23,199 nucleotides of DNA from Saprospiraceae bacterium (GCA_016714085.1 JADJNW010000037.1:1-23199); one strand, 5' to 3'. Positions 1-6,877 are shown, counted from the stretch's first letter. A program made the numbers and translations. Notes: generated by a model from the sequence alone, not told the origin.

Positions 1-300
1 CTGGCAAATCAGTCAGCGCGGACACGCCGTGGCGGAATGGCTTACCCGTGATTGCTGTGAACCGCGTCGGCTACGAAAAGATTGGACCGAAGTGACCGGC
101 GGCATTTCAATTCTGGGGACAAAGTTTTTGTAGCAGGTCCCGGGGCGAAATTTCATATCGAAGCCCCGGTAGATCAAGAAGATTTTGCAGTCGTGGAGAT
201 TGACAAACAACGCACCGAAAATGTGCGCCGCATTTGGCCCTTCTTCAGGGATAGAAGGATTGATGCGTATGGGGATTTGGGGAAAAGGTATATTGATTAA
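1..300 (+). CDS. aguB: N-carbamoylputrescine amidase, C-terminal part (cut by window start, frameshifted)
   Basis: Carbon-nitrogen hydrolase of the nitrilase superfamily. It converts N-carbamoylputrescine to putrescine, CO2 and ammonia in the agmatine route of polyamine synthesis, in the cytosol. Reading across about three one-base breaks gives QRGHAVANGLPVIAVNRVG, then GISFWGQSFVAGP, then EIDKQRTENVRRIWPFFRDR, RIDAYGDLGKRYID and a TAA at 298-300. These are the characteristic C-terminal blocks of the AguB family. The catalytic Glu-Lys-Cys residues and the N-terminal two thirds lie outside the window. The last 29 codons are present again at 819-909, so this 3' end may not be the original one. 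Family assignment is firm; the alternative is another close nitrilase-superfamily amidase. Confidence 0.85.
210..300 (+). repeat. Gene-proximal copy of the duplicated aguB 3' end
   Basis: Direct repeat of about 91 bp, partner at 818-909. It covers the last 29 codons of aguB and stops exactly at the stop codon: downstream sequence differs at once (AATTTTATC here, GGGTTGGG in the partner), and upstream identity ends just before ACGCACCG. The two copies differ at four substitutions, all at synonymous positions (Asn AAT/AAC, Ile ATT/ATC, Phe TTC/TTT, Arg AGG/CGG), plus one inserted T in the partner. Confidence 0.9.
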
Positions 301-329
301 AATTTTATCAAGCCACTTCGTATTCAAAT

Positions 330-503
330 TTAGTGGGCAAAGGCATTTTCTGAGGAAGCGTTTAAAATTTCAATCGCCACAATCGCTCCATTTTCATCAT
401 AATCTATTATAATGCCTGGTTTTTCTGAATCGCTTTCCTTTATCGGCGCATCACTCAAACGAATGTACAAGACATCTAAAGATTGATCATATTTTATTTT
501 CAT
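330..503 (-). CDS. DUF2283 family small protein, likely antitoxin partner
   Basis: An intact 57-residue protein beginning MKIKYDQSLDVLYIRLSD and continuing with PIKESDSEKPGIIIDYDENG and AIVAIEIL. This is the complete DUF2283 signature: a short beta-rich domain with the YIRLSD and IIxDYDxxGxIVxIEIL blocks, at normal family length. Its ATG overlaps the TGA of the upstream DUF4258 gene in an ATGA junction, which implies translational coupling. DUF4258/DUF2283 pairs recur in bacterial genomes and resemble toxin-antitoxin operons. The role is inferred from gene pairing, not from a known mechanism. It runs tail-to-tail with aguB, whose stop lies only 29 bp away. Confidence 0.85.
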   Translation of the reverse strand: MKIKYDQSLDVLYIRLSDAPIKESDSEKPGIIIDYDENGAIVAIEILNASSENAFAH

Positions 504-749
504 TGCCAGTATTTATTAATTTTGGAAGTTTTATAAACCGTTATGACTACTGGAGGAACTTTATCTGTATTAACGAAGCAGCGCAACAGATAGTTCTTTT
601 CTCCAGATTTTAATATAGATTGATACACTTGCAAGCCATCTTCCTCCACAATCTGGTCAGGATTTTCTACCACAGCCAATACTTCTTCTTCGAAAAGTTT
701 TCCGAAAAGCCAATTGATCGGTGGCGTGCAGCGAAATACTTATCTCCAT
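500..749 (-). CDS. DUF4258 family protein, likely toxin partner (one frameshift)
   Basis: About 83 codons. It starts MEISISLHATDQLAFR, shifts frame once near 690 in an A/T-rich run, and continues LFEEEVLAVVENPDQIVEED, then YQSILKSGEKNYLLRCFVN and VVITVYKTSKINKYW. The HAxxQLxxR start, the acidic helix, the LLR strand and the VxTVYxTSKIxKYW ending are the DUF4258 blocks, a small RelE-like alpha/beta fold by family repute. Toxin activity is inference. The TGA is shared with the ATG of the DUF2283 gene. The start at 747-749 was chosen because it immediately precedes the conserved block. The frameshift is probably sequencing error, since both sides remain conserved. Confidence 0.75.
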
Positions 750-768
750 ACCAAGTACACTATTTTTA

Positions 769-776
769 CAAAAATA
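769..776 (-). promoter_or_regulatory. Candidate promoter -7 box for the DUF4258/DUF2283 pair
   Basis: TATTTTTG on the minus strand matches the Bacteroidota -7 consensus TAnnTTTG exactly and lies about 20 bp before the DUF4258 start. No clear -33 element was found. It sits between the displaced aguB fragment and the operon, so the cassette appears to bring its own promoter. Confidence 0.45.
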
Positions 777-817
777 TAAAAATTACTGTTGAGAAGAAAA
801 CTTTGCAATATTATAAA

Positions 818-909
818 ACGCACCGAAAACGTGCGCCGCATCTGGCCCTTTCTTTCGGGATAGAAGGATTGATGCGTATGGGGATTTGGGGAAAAGGTAT
901 ATTGATTAA
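818..909 (+). pseudogene. Displaced second copy of the aguB 3' end
   Basis: A 92-bp fragment encoding the last 29 codons of AguB (RTENVRRIWPFFRDRRID, then AYGDLGKRYID and stop) with no gene body in front. Preceding sequence is unrelated, A/T-rich and contains the DUF4258 promoter. The fragment has one extra T near 852 and four synonymous substitutions relative to 210-300. The most economical reading is that this is the native aguB end, once followed by the phnA stop 54 bp further on, displaced when the DUF4258/DUF2283 cassette entered with its own version of the gene end. Confidence 0.85.
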
Positions 910-963
910 GGGTTGGGATATGTAATAATATAATGTAATTTAGTTTTATTTTTCCAATTCCAG

Positions 964-1293
964 CTACGCTTTTCGGACAAATTCGGATTTCAATGCCATC
1001 AGGTAAATCCATCAATTTTACAATCAATATTGTGGTCACCATCTGTCAAACGAATGTTTTTCACTTTCGTTCCTGCTTTAATAGGTTTAGGAGCTCCTTT
1101 TACAGGTAGATTTTTTTATGATAATCACCCGAATCTCATTATTTAGTTCGTTGCCGTTTGAGTCAAGCACTTTTAATGTCTCCCCTTCCATTTTTCAGCT
1201 GGATTCCACTCAGTTTGCCACATTCTGGGCGCATAAATTTCATCCCTTAACGAATAGCCGTATGGGGAGTTACATTTTGGGCAAGGATTTCAT
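964..1293 (-). CDS. phnA: PhnA/YjdM zinc-ribbon protein (several frameshifts)
   Basis: Reading across about four one-base breaks gives CPKCNSPYGYSLRDEIYAP, PECG, EGETLKVLDSNGNELNN, VKGAPKPIKAGTKVKNIRLT, DGDHNIDCKIDGF and MALKSEFVRKA. This follows E. coli PhnA block by block, including the two CPxC zinc-ribbon knuckles near the N-terminus and the KVKNIRLxDGDHNIDCKIDG core. Total length of about 110 codons matches the family. Despite its old operon name the protein is not required for C-P lyase, and its cellular role is not settled. It converges with aguB; before the cassette inserted, the two stop codons would have been about 54 bp apart. Confidence 0.85.
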
Positions 1294-1398
1294 TTTTATA
1301 ATACTTTTAATTGATTATTAATGGTTTGCGTATGTGCATTATGTAATTCATCTGATTACGAGCGACAAATTATTACATTTCAATAAATTAAGCAAATA

Positions 1399-2210
1399 TT
1401 ATTTAATCGAATTCAACCATTCAAATGCTTTATATACCGCTTGATGATAAATCGGCGTGATCTTTATCCGGGAAGTAATGACGGTTGTGTAAATATGGAT
1501 TTTTGCAATGTTTATATAATTTTTTTTTAGCGTCGCGCTTCATATTTACCTTCTTTACCAACCGCGATGTAAATTTCTAGTTTTTCGGAAACGCCTGTAA
1601 ATGTTGGCGTTTTGGCTAAAAAGCGATTCTTGATCCTATAAGCTTGGGCTTATTATGATATATTTATTAAAAAGTTTGGAATGATTAAATAAAATCTCAT
1701 GGCTAAAAGCCCATAGCGTTGCCCAATAAGGGTTTTGGAATTATTTACTTTATATTGCTTTTCTATAAAAACTTGTAATTCTTTTTCAATAAATGTAATA
1801 AATTTACCGGAGCCGCCCGTGGTTGGATAACCTTTTTTATCTTTCTCAATGGTCGTAGGGTAGGTGAAATCTCTTCTTCTGTCCACATTGGCGATGCCCA
1901 CTACAATCGATTTTGGTAAAATATTCACCCACGAAAAATTACAAAATTGCACCAATCCAGCAATATGGATAAAATCTTCATCCGCAGCGCCATCGAGTAA
2001 ATAAATAACAGGATAATTAACAGTATCGTCTTTATTATAACAGGAAGAGTAAATATTTAGTATTCTTTTTTCAGCAAGTATAGACGATTCAATTTCAAGT
2101 ATTTCGCCTAAAACAAAAGGCTCGCTTTGCAATAATTTTATATCCGTTTGCCCGCTCAGAATTTGCGTTATAGAACAAAAATATAATAAGGTGATAAATA
2201 TTTGCTTCAT
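1399..2210 (-). CDS. Exported putative esterase, alpha/beta hydrolase (PF00756-like, frameshifted)
   Basis: About 270 codons. An N-terminal signal peptide of roughly 20 residues (MKQIFITLLYF...ILSGQ) indicates export. Conserved blocks follow: YPVIYLLDG, then ILPKSIVVGIANVDRRRDFT, then a nucleophile-elbow region read as LIGQ-[frameshift]-GLLAM (expected G-H-S-x-G-G), then SPSL before a second break, and KDHADLS near the end, where the family places its catalytic His. These match the esterase D/IroE-like family acting on acyl or siderophore esters. The actual substrate is unknown. At least three indels occur after 1720. The stop at 1399-1401 follows AFEWLNSIK. It is divergent from the small membrane gene at 2366. 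Confidence 0.75.
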
Positions 2211-2274
2211 ATTATTTTTAAAATTAAAAGCTTAAACATACTGCAATGATCGCTGCTGCTTTCAGAAACATTTA

Positions 2275-2282
2275 CAAATATA
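2275..2282 (-). promoter_or_regulatory. Candidate -7 box for the esterase gene
   Basis: TATATTTG matches the Bacteroidota TAnnTTTG consensus, 65 bp upstream of the esterase start. No convincing -33 element. The remainder of the 155-bp divergent gap is A/T-rich and otherwise unremarkable. Confidence 0.35.
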
Positions 2283-2365
2283 TTGAACATCGACTTAATA
2301 AGTCCGTTTTACCAAAAGTTATTGTATATTTCATTAATTTTATTCACAAAAAGAAATAATTAGCT

Positions 2366-2586
2366 ATGAAAAGGAGTATAGGTTTTTATTAATCATAGTA
2401 GGTATAGGGCTTGGCATCTTTGGCTTTACAAAATTGGATGATAGCAAGCAGAGCATAGAAATTGGCAACCTGGAGATTAAGGCGGAAGATCAGGAAGCCA
2501 GGAACGATGCGTATGTTTGGATCGGATTGGGCTTTGCAGGGGTTGTTGGAGGTATATTTCTTGTTAATAAAGAAGTTGATATTTAG
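2366..2586 (+). CDS. Small two-helix membrane protein, DUF3185-like
   Basis: A 73-residue protein once one missing T is restored in the T-run near 2385. It reads MKRSIGFLLIIVGIGLGIFG, FTKLDDSKQSIEIGNLEIK, then AYVWIGLGFAGVVGGIFLV and ends NKEVDI. Two glycine-rich hydrophobic helices (about residues 4-20 and 48-65) flank a polar loop, as in DUF3185-type small membrane proteins. Function is unknown. It stands alone, divergent from the esterase and followed by its own terminator. Confidence 0.65.
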
Positions 2587-2640
2587 CTGGGGAAAGGTAA
2601 TCATAAATATAAATATTATTCCTTTAAAATTTTTTTAATA

Positions 2641-2679
2641 AAAAGGGTGTTATCTTTAGAAAGAGGACATCCTTTTTTA
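2641..2679 (+). terminator. Rho-independent terminator after the small membrane gene
   Basis: AAAGGGTGT pairs with ACATCCTTT (nine pairs, one G-T) around a 16-nt loop, followed by a T-rich run at 2673-2683. Lies 55 bp after the stop at 2586. Confidence 0.6.
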
Positions 2680-2689
2680 TTTTCTCCTA

Positions 2690-2722
2690 ATAAAAAGGTC
2701 CGGCACGAATGCTCGCCGACCC
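2690..2722 (-). terminator. Rho-independent terminator for the Hsp20 genes
   Basis: On the minus strand GGTCGGC and GCC(G)GACC form a GC-rich stem with one bulge, immediately followed by TTTTTATT. It lies about 75 bp beyond the downstream hsp20 stop. Back to back with the plus-strand terminator at 2641, it insulates the convergent units. Confidence 0.6.
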
Positions 2723-2795
2723 GAAATAAGCACCTAAAACCCTATTAACTAACCTTATTCTTTTGAATCATCAAAAGTATTTGATTCTCAATTAC

Positions 2796-3233
2796 TTACT
2801 TGATCTCAATCCACGCACTGTCTCGACTTTCGTTGCCTTCGTTTTAGGCAGCGTGAGACTCAACACGCCATTGGCGTAGGTCGCAGCGATGTCGTCAGCT
2901 TTACAGTTTCCGGCAGCGCGAAGCTGCGGCTGAAGGAAGTGTAATTAAACTCCCGGCGAGTGTATTTGCCGTCTTTCACTTCGTCGCTTTTCTCTTTTTC
3001 GCTGCAATGCTCAGATTTCCTTATCCACACTGATCTCAAAATCCGCTTTATCCAAGCCCGGCGCGGCTACTTCTACTTTGTTGAGGCGCTTTCCGGTCTC
3101 TATCACATTTATAGACGGCGTATTGTATGTAAAATCACTTCCAAAAACGTCGGCGATGTTCCGATGGAAAAATCATCAAAGAAACCCGGAATTCTTTCGC
3201 CGAAAATGTCGGTTCAAATTTCACAATGTTCAT
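2796..3233 (-). CDS. Small heat shock protein Hsp20, copy 1 (frameshifted)
   Basis: ATP-independent holdase of the alpha-crystallin/IbpA family. The protein starts MNIVKFEPTFSAKEF and, across about five one-base breaks, gives INVIETGKRL, KVEVAAPGLDKADFEISVDK, SEKEKSDEVKDGKYTRREFN, YTSFSRSFALPETVKADDIA and ATYANGVLSLTLPKTKATK, with a likely IEIK ending. The APGL(D/E)KxDF strand, the REFNYxSFSRSFxLP block and the A-x-Y-x-N-G-V-L-x-L-x-L-P motif are diagnostic. Length of about 146 codons is normal. Its paralogue lies 82 bp upstream on the same strand. A perfect 12-bp palindrome in the intervening gap may give it separate regulation. Confidence 0.85.
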
Positions 3234-3252
3234 AGTATTATACATTTAGATG

Positions 3253-3264
3253 AACAAATTTGTT
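3253..3264. promoter_or_regulatory. 12-bp palindrome upstream of hsp20 copy 1
   Basis: AACAAATTTGTT is a perfect dyad about 20 bp before the copy-1 start codon, in the 82-bp gap between the two hsp20 genes. Position and symmetry fit an operator, but no regulator is identified and such an A/T-rich dyad can occur by chance. Confidence 0.25.
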
Positions 3265-3315
3265 GCACAATAAGACTCCTGGAACGTCACATTTAAGTCA
3301 ATTTTAACAATTTTG

Positions 3316-3767
3316 CTACACAATCTCGATAGTGCGCCGGTTTCCGGCTTTGCTTCTTCTTTTTTCGGCAAAGTGACGTTCAAAATGCCATTTACATAAG
3401 GTTAGCTTCAATCGCGTCGGTCGATACGGTTTCCGGCAAGTGGAAGGTGCGGCTAAATTCGCTGTAGCTGAACTCCAATTTGCGTACTTTTTCGCCTTCT
3501 TCGCGTTTCACTTCTTTCTTAGCAGCAATCGTCAACACATTTTTGTCACATTCACCGTGAAATCACCTTTTTCAGGCCGGTGCAGCCACTTCGATGCAGG
3601 AAGTTATCAGCGGTTTTCTACTACATTCACATTCGGGCTGTTTTTCACGCCGTTTTCCGTTCGCAAAGTGGGCAAATCCGTGCGCAAAAACTCATCAAAA
3701 TGCGGTCAAACGTAGGTGTAGCAAAGCGTGTACGTCCGTTAGGCGGTTTTACATTTACAAGTGTCAT
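3316..3767 (-). CDS. Small heat shock protein Hsp20, copy 2 (frameshifted)
   Basis: Second Hsp20 paralogue, starting MTLVNVKPPNGRTRFATPTF with the DRIL-DEFL motif typical of Bacteroidota Hsp20 N-termini. Reading across several indels gives SPNVNVVE, KGDFTVNVDKNVLTIAAKKE, RKLEFSYSEFSRTFHLPETV and ANYVNGILNVTLPKKEEAK, ending RTIEIV and TAG at 3316-3318. It diverges enough from copy 1 in sequence to be an old duplication rather than an assembly repeat. It is the promoter-proximal gene; a sigma-54-like element and a repeated TGTCA/TGACA region lie upstream. Expected role is protection of unfolding proteins under heat or redox stress. Confidence 0.85.
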
Positions 3768-3819
3768 GGTTATACTTTTTTTTTTTGGTTGTTTTTAAAA
3801 TCAAATGACAAACTCATCT

Positions 3820-3837
3820 ATACAAACCATATTCCAA
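3820..3837 (-). promoter_or_regulatory. Possible sigma-54 promoter for the hsp20 pair
   Basis: On the minus strand TTGGAATATGGTTTGTAT keeps the -24 GG and -12 TTTG elements at the required 10-nt separation, with T in place of the usual C after the -12 G. It lies about 53 bp before the hsp20 copy-2 start. The spacing fits, but one degenerate match is weak on its own. Confidence 0.4.
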
Positions 3838-3871
3838 TAGCGTTTTCGGAATTTTTGCAGTAGAAATGTAA

Positions 3872-3935
3872 AACAGAAATGTCAAAAAGTCAGTTTGATA
3901 TGATTTTTAATGACAAATTGACAAAATTGGGCATG
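3872..3935. promoter_or_regulatory. Cluster of TGTCA/TGACA half-sites upstream of hsp20
   Basis: Contains ATGTCA, AGTCAG, ATGACA and TTGACA within about 60 bp, 40-100 bp upstream of the sigma-54-like box. A further ATGACA occurs at 3805. Repeated half-sites at this distance are what an enhancer-binding activator of sigma-54 would use. This is inference from layout; no activator gene is in the window. Confidence 0.35.
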
Positions 3936-3992
3936 AATGACACGAACCTTTCGAGGATTTCAATGGATACATATTGGAACGATCAACTGATT

Positions 3993-4350
3993 TGCCAGTT
4001 TTATGAGTGAAAGATGCCGCTTAAAAAGTATAAGTCGCAATATTTATAGTAAAATATGCCACTTGACAATGTTGCAGATGCCGAATTCTATGCAGAATCT
4101 GGCAAGTTTTTTCCTAAGATGCCAGATACAACGTTGCAGACGCCATCTTTATTAATATGTTTGACAAGTTACAACATAAATCTGGCAGATTTTTCGTTGT
4201 ATTTGCCATCTTACACGCAACATCTGGCAGATTCAACATCACAGATGGCAGCTGCGAGATATTTTTTGGCAGTTGTGATAAATAAAGAGGTAACTTACAG
4301 ATTGAAAACAGCAGCTAATGCTAAGAAGGTGGCGGATATTGGATTGGACA
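3993..4350. repeat. Degenerate noncoding array with a 21-bp period (TGSCA anchor)
   Basis: The anchor TG(C/G)CA or a near variant starts at 3993, 4015, 4035, 4057, 4079, 4100, 4120, 4141, 4162, 4183, 4204, 4225, 4246, 4267, 4288 (weak), 4309 (weak) and 4330. From 4120 to 4330 the spacing is exactly 21 bp; further left it wobbles by 1-2 bp. The anchor is usually preceded by GA, AT or TC and often followed by GAT or TTA, so neighbouring units form TCTGGCAGAT- and GATGCCA-like mirror pairs. The other positions are poorly conserved. It fills most of the 655-bp gap between hsp20 and the DUF2188 gene. Function unknown. Confidence 0.7.
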
Positions 4351-4365
4351 TAACGAATTTTTGTA

Positions 4366-4403
4366 TAAAAATTAGGGTGTTGATTTCAAAACCAACACCT
4401 AAT
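4366..4403 (-). terminator. Rho-independent terminator for the DUF2188 gene
   Basis: On the minus strand TTAGGTGTTG and CAACACCCTAA pair (10 bp, one bulged base) around a 10-nt loop, followed by TTTTTATA. It lies about 20 bp beyond the stop at 4423. Confidence 0.7.
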
Positions 4404-4422
4404 TAACTTGAATAAAGATAGA

Positions 4423-4653
4423 TTAAAATTTAGTATCTTCAGGAGGATTAGGATCATTACCATGGCTATCTTTATCCCGGATGGTTCCATCTTTTCTGTG
4501 AATTACTACTTCAGAGCTTTGATTAATTGCAATTCCTTTAGCATAATCAATAGCCTCTTTTTGCGTGTCAAATTTTTTTGTTACCTTGTCATTACCAGCT
4601 CCTCTGACTGCCCATTTACCGTCATTTGGAACTACATGTTGATTCTTTCCCAT
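4423..4653 (-). CDS. DUF2188 domain protein
   Basis: An intact 76-residue protein: MGKNQHVVPNDGKWAVRGAG, then FDTQKEAIDYAKGIAINQ, SSEVVIHRKDGTIRDKDSHG and NDPNPPEDTKF. The xxHVVPxxGxWAVxxxG start, the EAIxxAxxIAxxxxSEVVIHxxDGxIRxxDSxGxDPxPP ending and the length match DUF2188 (PF09954-type) proteins throughout. These are small, soluble, basic proteins of unknown function, frequently found in mobile or stress-related settings. No partner gene is adjacent. It is one of the few reading frames here with no indel, which fits its short length. It has its own terminator at 4366. Confidence 0.85.
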   Translation of the reverse strand: MGKNQHVVPNDGKWAVRGAGNDKVTKKFDTQKEAIDYAKGIAINQSSEVVIHRKDGTIRDKDSHGNDPNPPEDTKF

Positions 4654-4746
4654 GATACATTCGATTTAAGGGACTAAGAAATTTGTTAACAATTTAACAA
4701 ACACTCAAGAAGACGTGGAAAGTTCCCGGAATACTAAAATGAAAGT

Positions 4747-5733
4747 CTATTTCTTTGTATAATATTTTGAAAATTCATCATAAACAGCTTTTGTATAGTA
4801 ATCTTTCCCCATCCCATTTTGTAATAGCATCAAGATATCTTTTTTTATGTAATTTTGGATTATTTTTAAGTGTACGGAGAATATCCCAAAACTTTTGTTC
4901 ACCGAAAGTCAGCATATAAATTTCGGCAATTAGTAGTTAAATCGTCATACGTATCTGTATAAATTTTCCCATATAAAGTCTCCTCTTCAAGTCTGATTTT
5001 TTTAGCAGTATCATCTTCGCTTAAATTTAAATTTTTGTGGTAAAACCGTTGCAATCTGGATACTACTATTTGTATTTTCTTTTGAAATTGCAGCTTTTAT
5101 ATCAGCATTACTAATTCTATTTTCATTAATCAGTGATAACTTGTACTCTACTAAAATTGAATCATCTATATTATTGTCAATTAAAACATTAGTAGATGTA
5201 ATAATGCTTTTAATAAATTCGGTAATAGCAGGTGAAGTATTATCTGTTGATGCCTTATTTGAAAGGTAAATCAGTGGTGATATTGGCTTTCTAAAACCAA
5301 TCGGAAGGAGTATTAAATTAGTTTCATCGGCTAAATCAATACCAAAATACTTGAGTATAAAATCCGAATAGAACTCAACAGATTTAGAAGCAAGTGAGTA
5401 AAGCAAAACATCAATATCTTCTTGATAAAAATGGATACAATTACACCTAAACTCGTATATTCTACTAATATTTTCTGCTGTTGCAAAAAATTGAATACCG
5501 ATCCTGCTCTTTACACTTTCTAAACATTCTTCAAATGGCTTTGTAGTACCGTCATCTTTTATAACTTTGATTTCTGGATGATTTTTTAACAAGTATGCTT
5601 TAAATAGTAGTTCCCAGGAATTTATGAGTAAAATACTCACAAGTTCATATCTGTATGCGAAAAGAGGTTTATTATGAATTTCAATTGCTGAAATTAAGGC
5701 TGATTTTGAATTATTTACCAGATGATCTATCAT
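4747..5733 (-). CDS. DUF3644 family protein with HEPN-like RX4H motif
   Basis: About 329 codons. The first 240 residues are uninterrupted: SALISAIEIHNKPLFAYRYE, LVSILLINSWELLFKAYLLK and a long helical middle. After one or two breaks near 5010 and 4900 the frame continues LEEETLYGKIYTDTYDDLTT and ends AVYDEFSKYYTKK at a TAG (4747-4749). The N-terminal AL-AI-IHNxP...R-E...L-INxWELL-KA pattern is the DUF3644 signature. Residues 96-101 (RCNCIH, within EFRCNCIHF) form an R-x4-H motif following a helix, as in HEPN ribonucleases and many abortive-infection proteins. Family membership is well supported. RNase or defence function is inference. Confidence 0.75.
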
Positions 5734-5913
5734 ATTTCAATTATTGAACTGGGGGAAAGAATTAAACATATTGTAAAATATCTACATCTTCATACGTGTG
5801 TTATTTAATATTGTTACAGAGTAGTAATACAATCTTTATACTAAAGCAATATCTTATAATTGTTTTAGTTTTCCAATTTCTTTTATGTGGGTTCACTATT
5901 TTTCCAAATTTAT

Positions 5914-6081
5914 AAACAAACAATGCTAAGCCTCCCGACCCGGCATCATCTGCTTCCGTACTTCTAACTTCGTACCTCCAACTTCCCCTTACAACCTTTT
6001 CACACTCGGCTTCAAGTCCGTCAAATCTGCAATTTTCACTGGCTTGCCGCTTTCGATGCTATTGCGGGCGGCGATGCCGAA
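5914..6081 (-). pseudogene. Displaced second copy of the oxidoreductase gene 3' end
   Basis: About 166 bp matching 6878-7043 at a constant offset of 964 bp. It encodes the last 28 residues of the neighbouring Gfo/Idh/MocA protein (GIAARNSIESGKPVKIADL, TDLKPSVKRL, stop) followed by about 75 bp of the same 3' flank. No gene body precedes it; similarity stops abruptly at the GI codons. Coding differences from the gene-proximal copy are five substitutions in four codons (Gly GGC/GGA, Ile ATC/ATT twice, Arg AGG/CGA), all synonymous. I read it as the original gene end displaced by the UPF0175/DUF3368 cassette. Confidence 0.88.
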
Positions 6082-6149
6082 GCGTTTTATGTTTGCATAA
6101 GTTTGAATTTTTCGCAATTTTCGGTGTTTTCTACACAAAAATAAAGATT

Positions 6150-6387
6150 ATGGACTTAGTAATTCCAGAGCGCGTATTGGAACAGGCGCATATCAAGGCG
6201 GAAGATTTGCGTGTAGATATTGCGGTGTATTTGTACGACAAAGGCAGACTTACGATGGGGCAAGCGCGTAAGCTGCGGGGGAAGCGACCAGTTGAGTTTT
6301 CAAAAAGAACTGGCAGCAAGAGATGTATATATTCGCTACACGATTGAAGATTTGCACACGGATTTGAAAAACCTGGAATCGCTTTAG
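6150..6387 (+). CDS. UPF0175 family antitoxin (frameshifted)
   Basis: About 79 codons. It starts MDLVIPERVLEQAHIKAEDL, followed by RVDIAVYLYDKGRLTMGQAR and, after a break near 6275-6300, FQKELAARDVYIRYTIEDLH and TDLKNLESL. This is the UPF0175 family: an N-terminal E-L--E-A-YL---GxxTxGxA block, a helix-turn-helix-like KLAG-xxxFQxxLAxR segment and a Y-xEDLxxDLxxL tail. UPF0175 proteins are predicted DNA-binding antitoxins paired with DUF3368 PIN proteins, and that partner starts 3 bp after this stop. The start at 6150 was chosen because the family block begins there. TAAGTTTG at about 6099 could be the operon -7 box. Confidence 0.85.
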
Positions 6388-6390
6388 TAA

Positions 6391-6868
6391 ATGGTGATTG
6401 TAAGTGATACTTCTGCTATTACCAACTTGATCCAATTAGATAGGCTGGATTTGTTGCATGATTTATTCGGAGAAGTGTTTCTTGCCGTTTCTGTGCAGCG
6501 AGAATTGTATCAACTTCCTATTCAAAAAACAATCTTAGAGTCCTGTGAATGGATCAAAGTAGAGGCAGTTCAAAACCAATCTTTACTGCAAAAACTGTTA
6601 ATTGAATTGGATGAAGGCGAAGCGGAATCCATTGTCTTGGCTATTGAAAGACATGCGGATTATTTGATTATTGATGAAAGCGAAGGCAGAAGAATAGCGC
6701 AGGAATTGGGTCTAAAATTACAGGTTTACTAGGTGTATTAGTTCGTGGAAAGAAAAAGGTTTGATCGCAGAGTTGCGTCCAATCATGGAAGAACTGGTGT
6801 TACAAATGAAATTCCGTATTCACCCCAAATTATTCGAAGAAATTCTCAAACAAGTCGGTGAACTGTAA
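6391..6868 (+). CDS. DUF3368 PIN-like toxin, partner of UPF0175 (one frameshift)
   Basis: About 159 codons. It begins MVIVSDTSAITNLIQLDRLD, then LFGEVFLAVSVQRELYQ, LIELDEGEAESIVLAIERHA, ADYLIIDESEGRRIAQELGL and, after a one-base break near 6717, ITGLLGVLVRGK-KGLIAELRP to the TAA at 6866-6868. The acidic residues expected at the PIN metal site are visible: Asp in VSDTS (residue 6), Glu in DEGEAES, and Asp in LLIDE-like YLIIDESEGR. Length is typical. PIN toxins are usually Mg-dependent RNases; the specific RNA target is unknown. It ends 9-10 bp before the repeated 3' flank of the oxidoreductase gene, tail-to-tail with it. Confidence 0.88.
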
Positions 6869-6877
6869 GTGTTTTAA

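Noticed and set aside
82..412. Separate small plus-strand genes at 82-300 and 185-412
   Set aside because: The first is the tail of aguB in frame. The second is an out-of-frame overlap running into the antisense of the DUF2283 gene.
210..909. Insertion sequence or integron cassette as explanation for the DUF4258/DUF2283 insertion
   Set aside because: No transposase or integrase, no terminal inverted repeats, no attC-like site. The direct repeats are host-gene coding sequence far longer than a target-site duplication.
2796..3767. Tandem hsp20 genes as another case of cassette-driven duplication
   Set aside because: The two proteins differ throughout, are full length and lie head-to-tail, as ordinary old paralogues do.
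4056..4406. Open reading frame of 116 codons across the 21-bp array
   Set aside because: Its openness follows from a 21-bp (seven-codon) period. The product has no family resemblance, no ribosome site, and the frame is not kept in the left half of the array.
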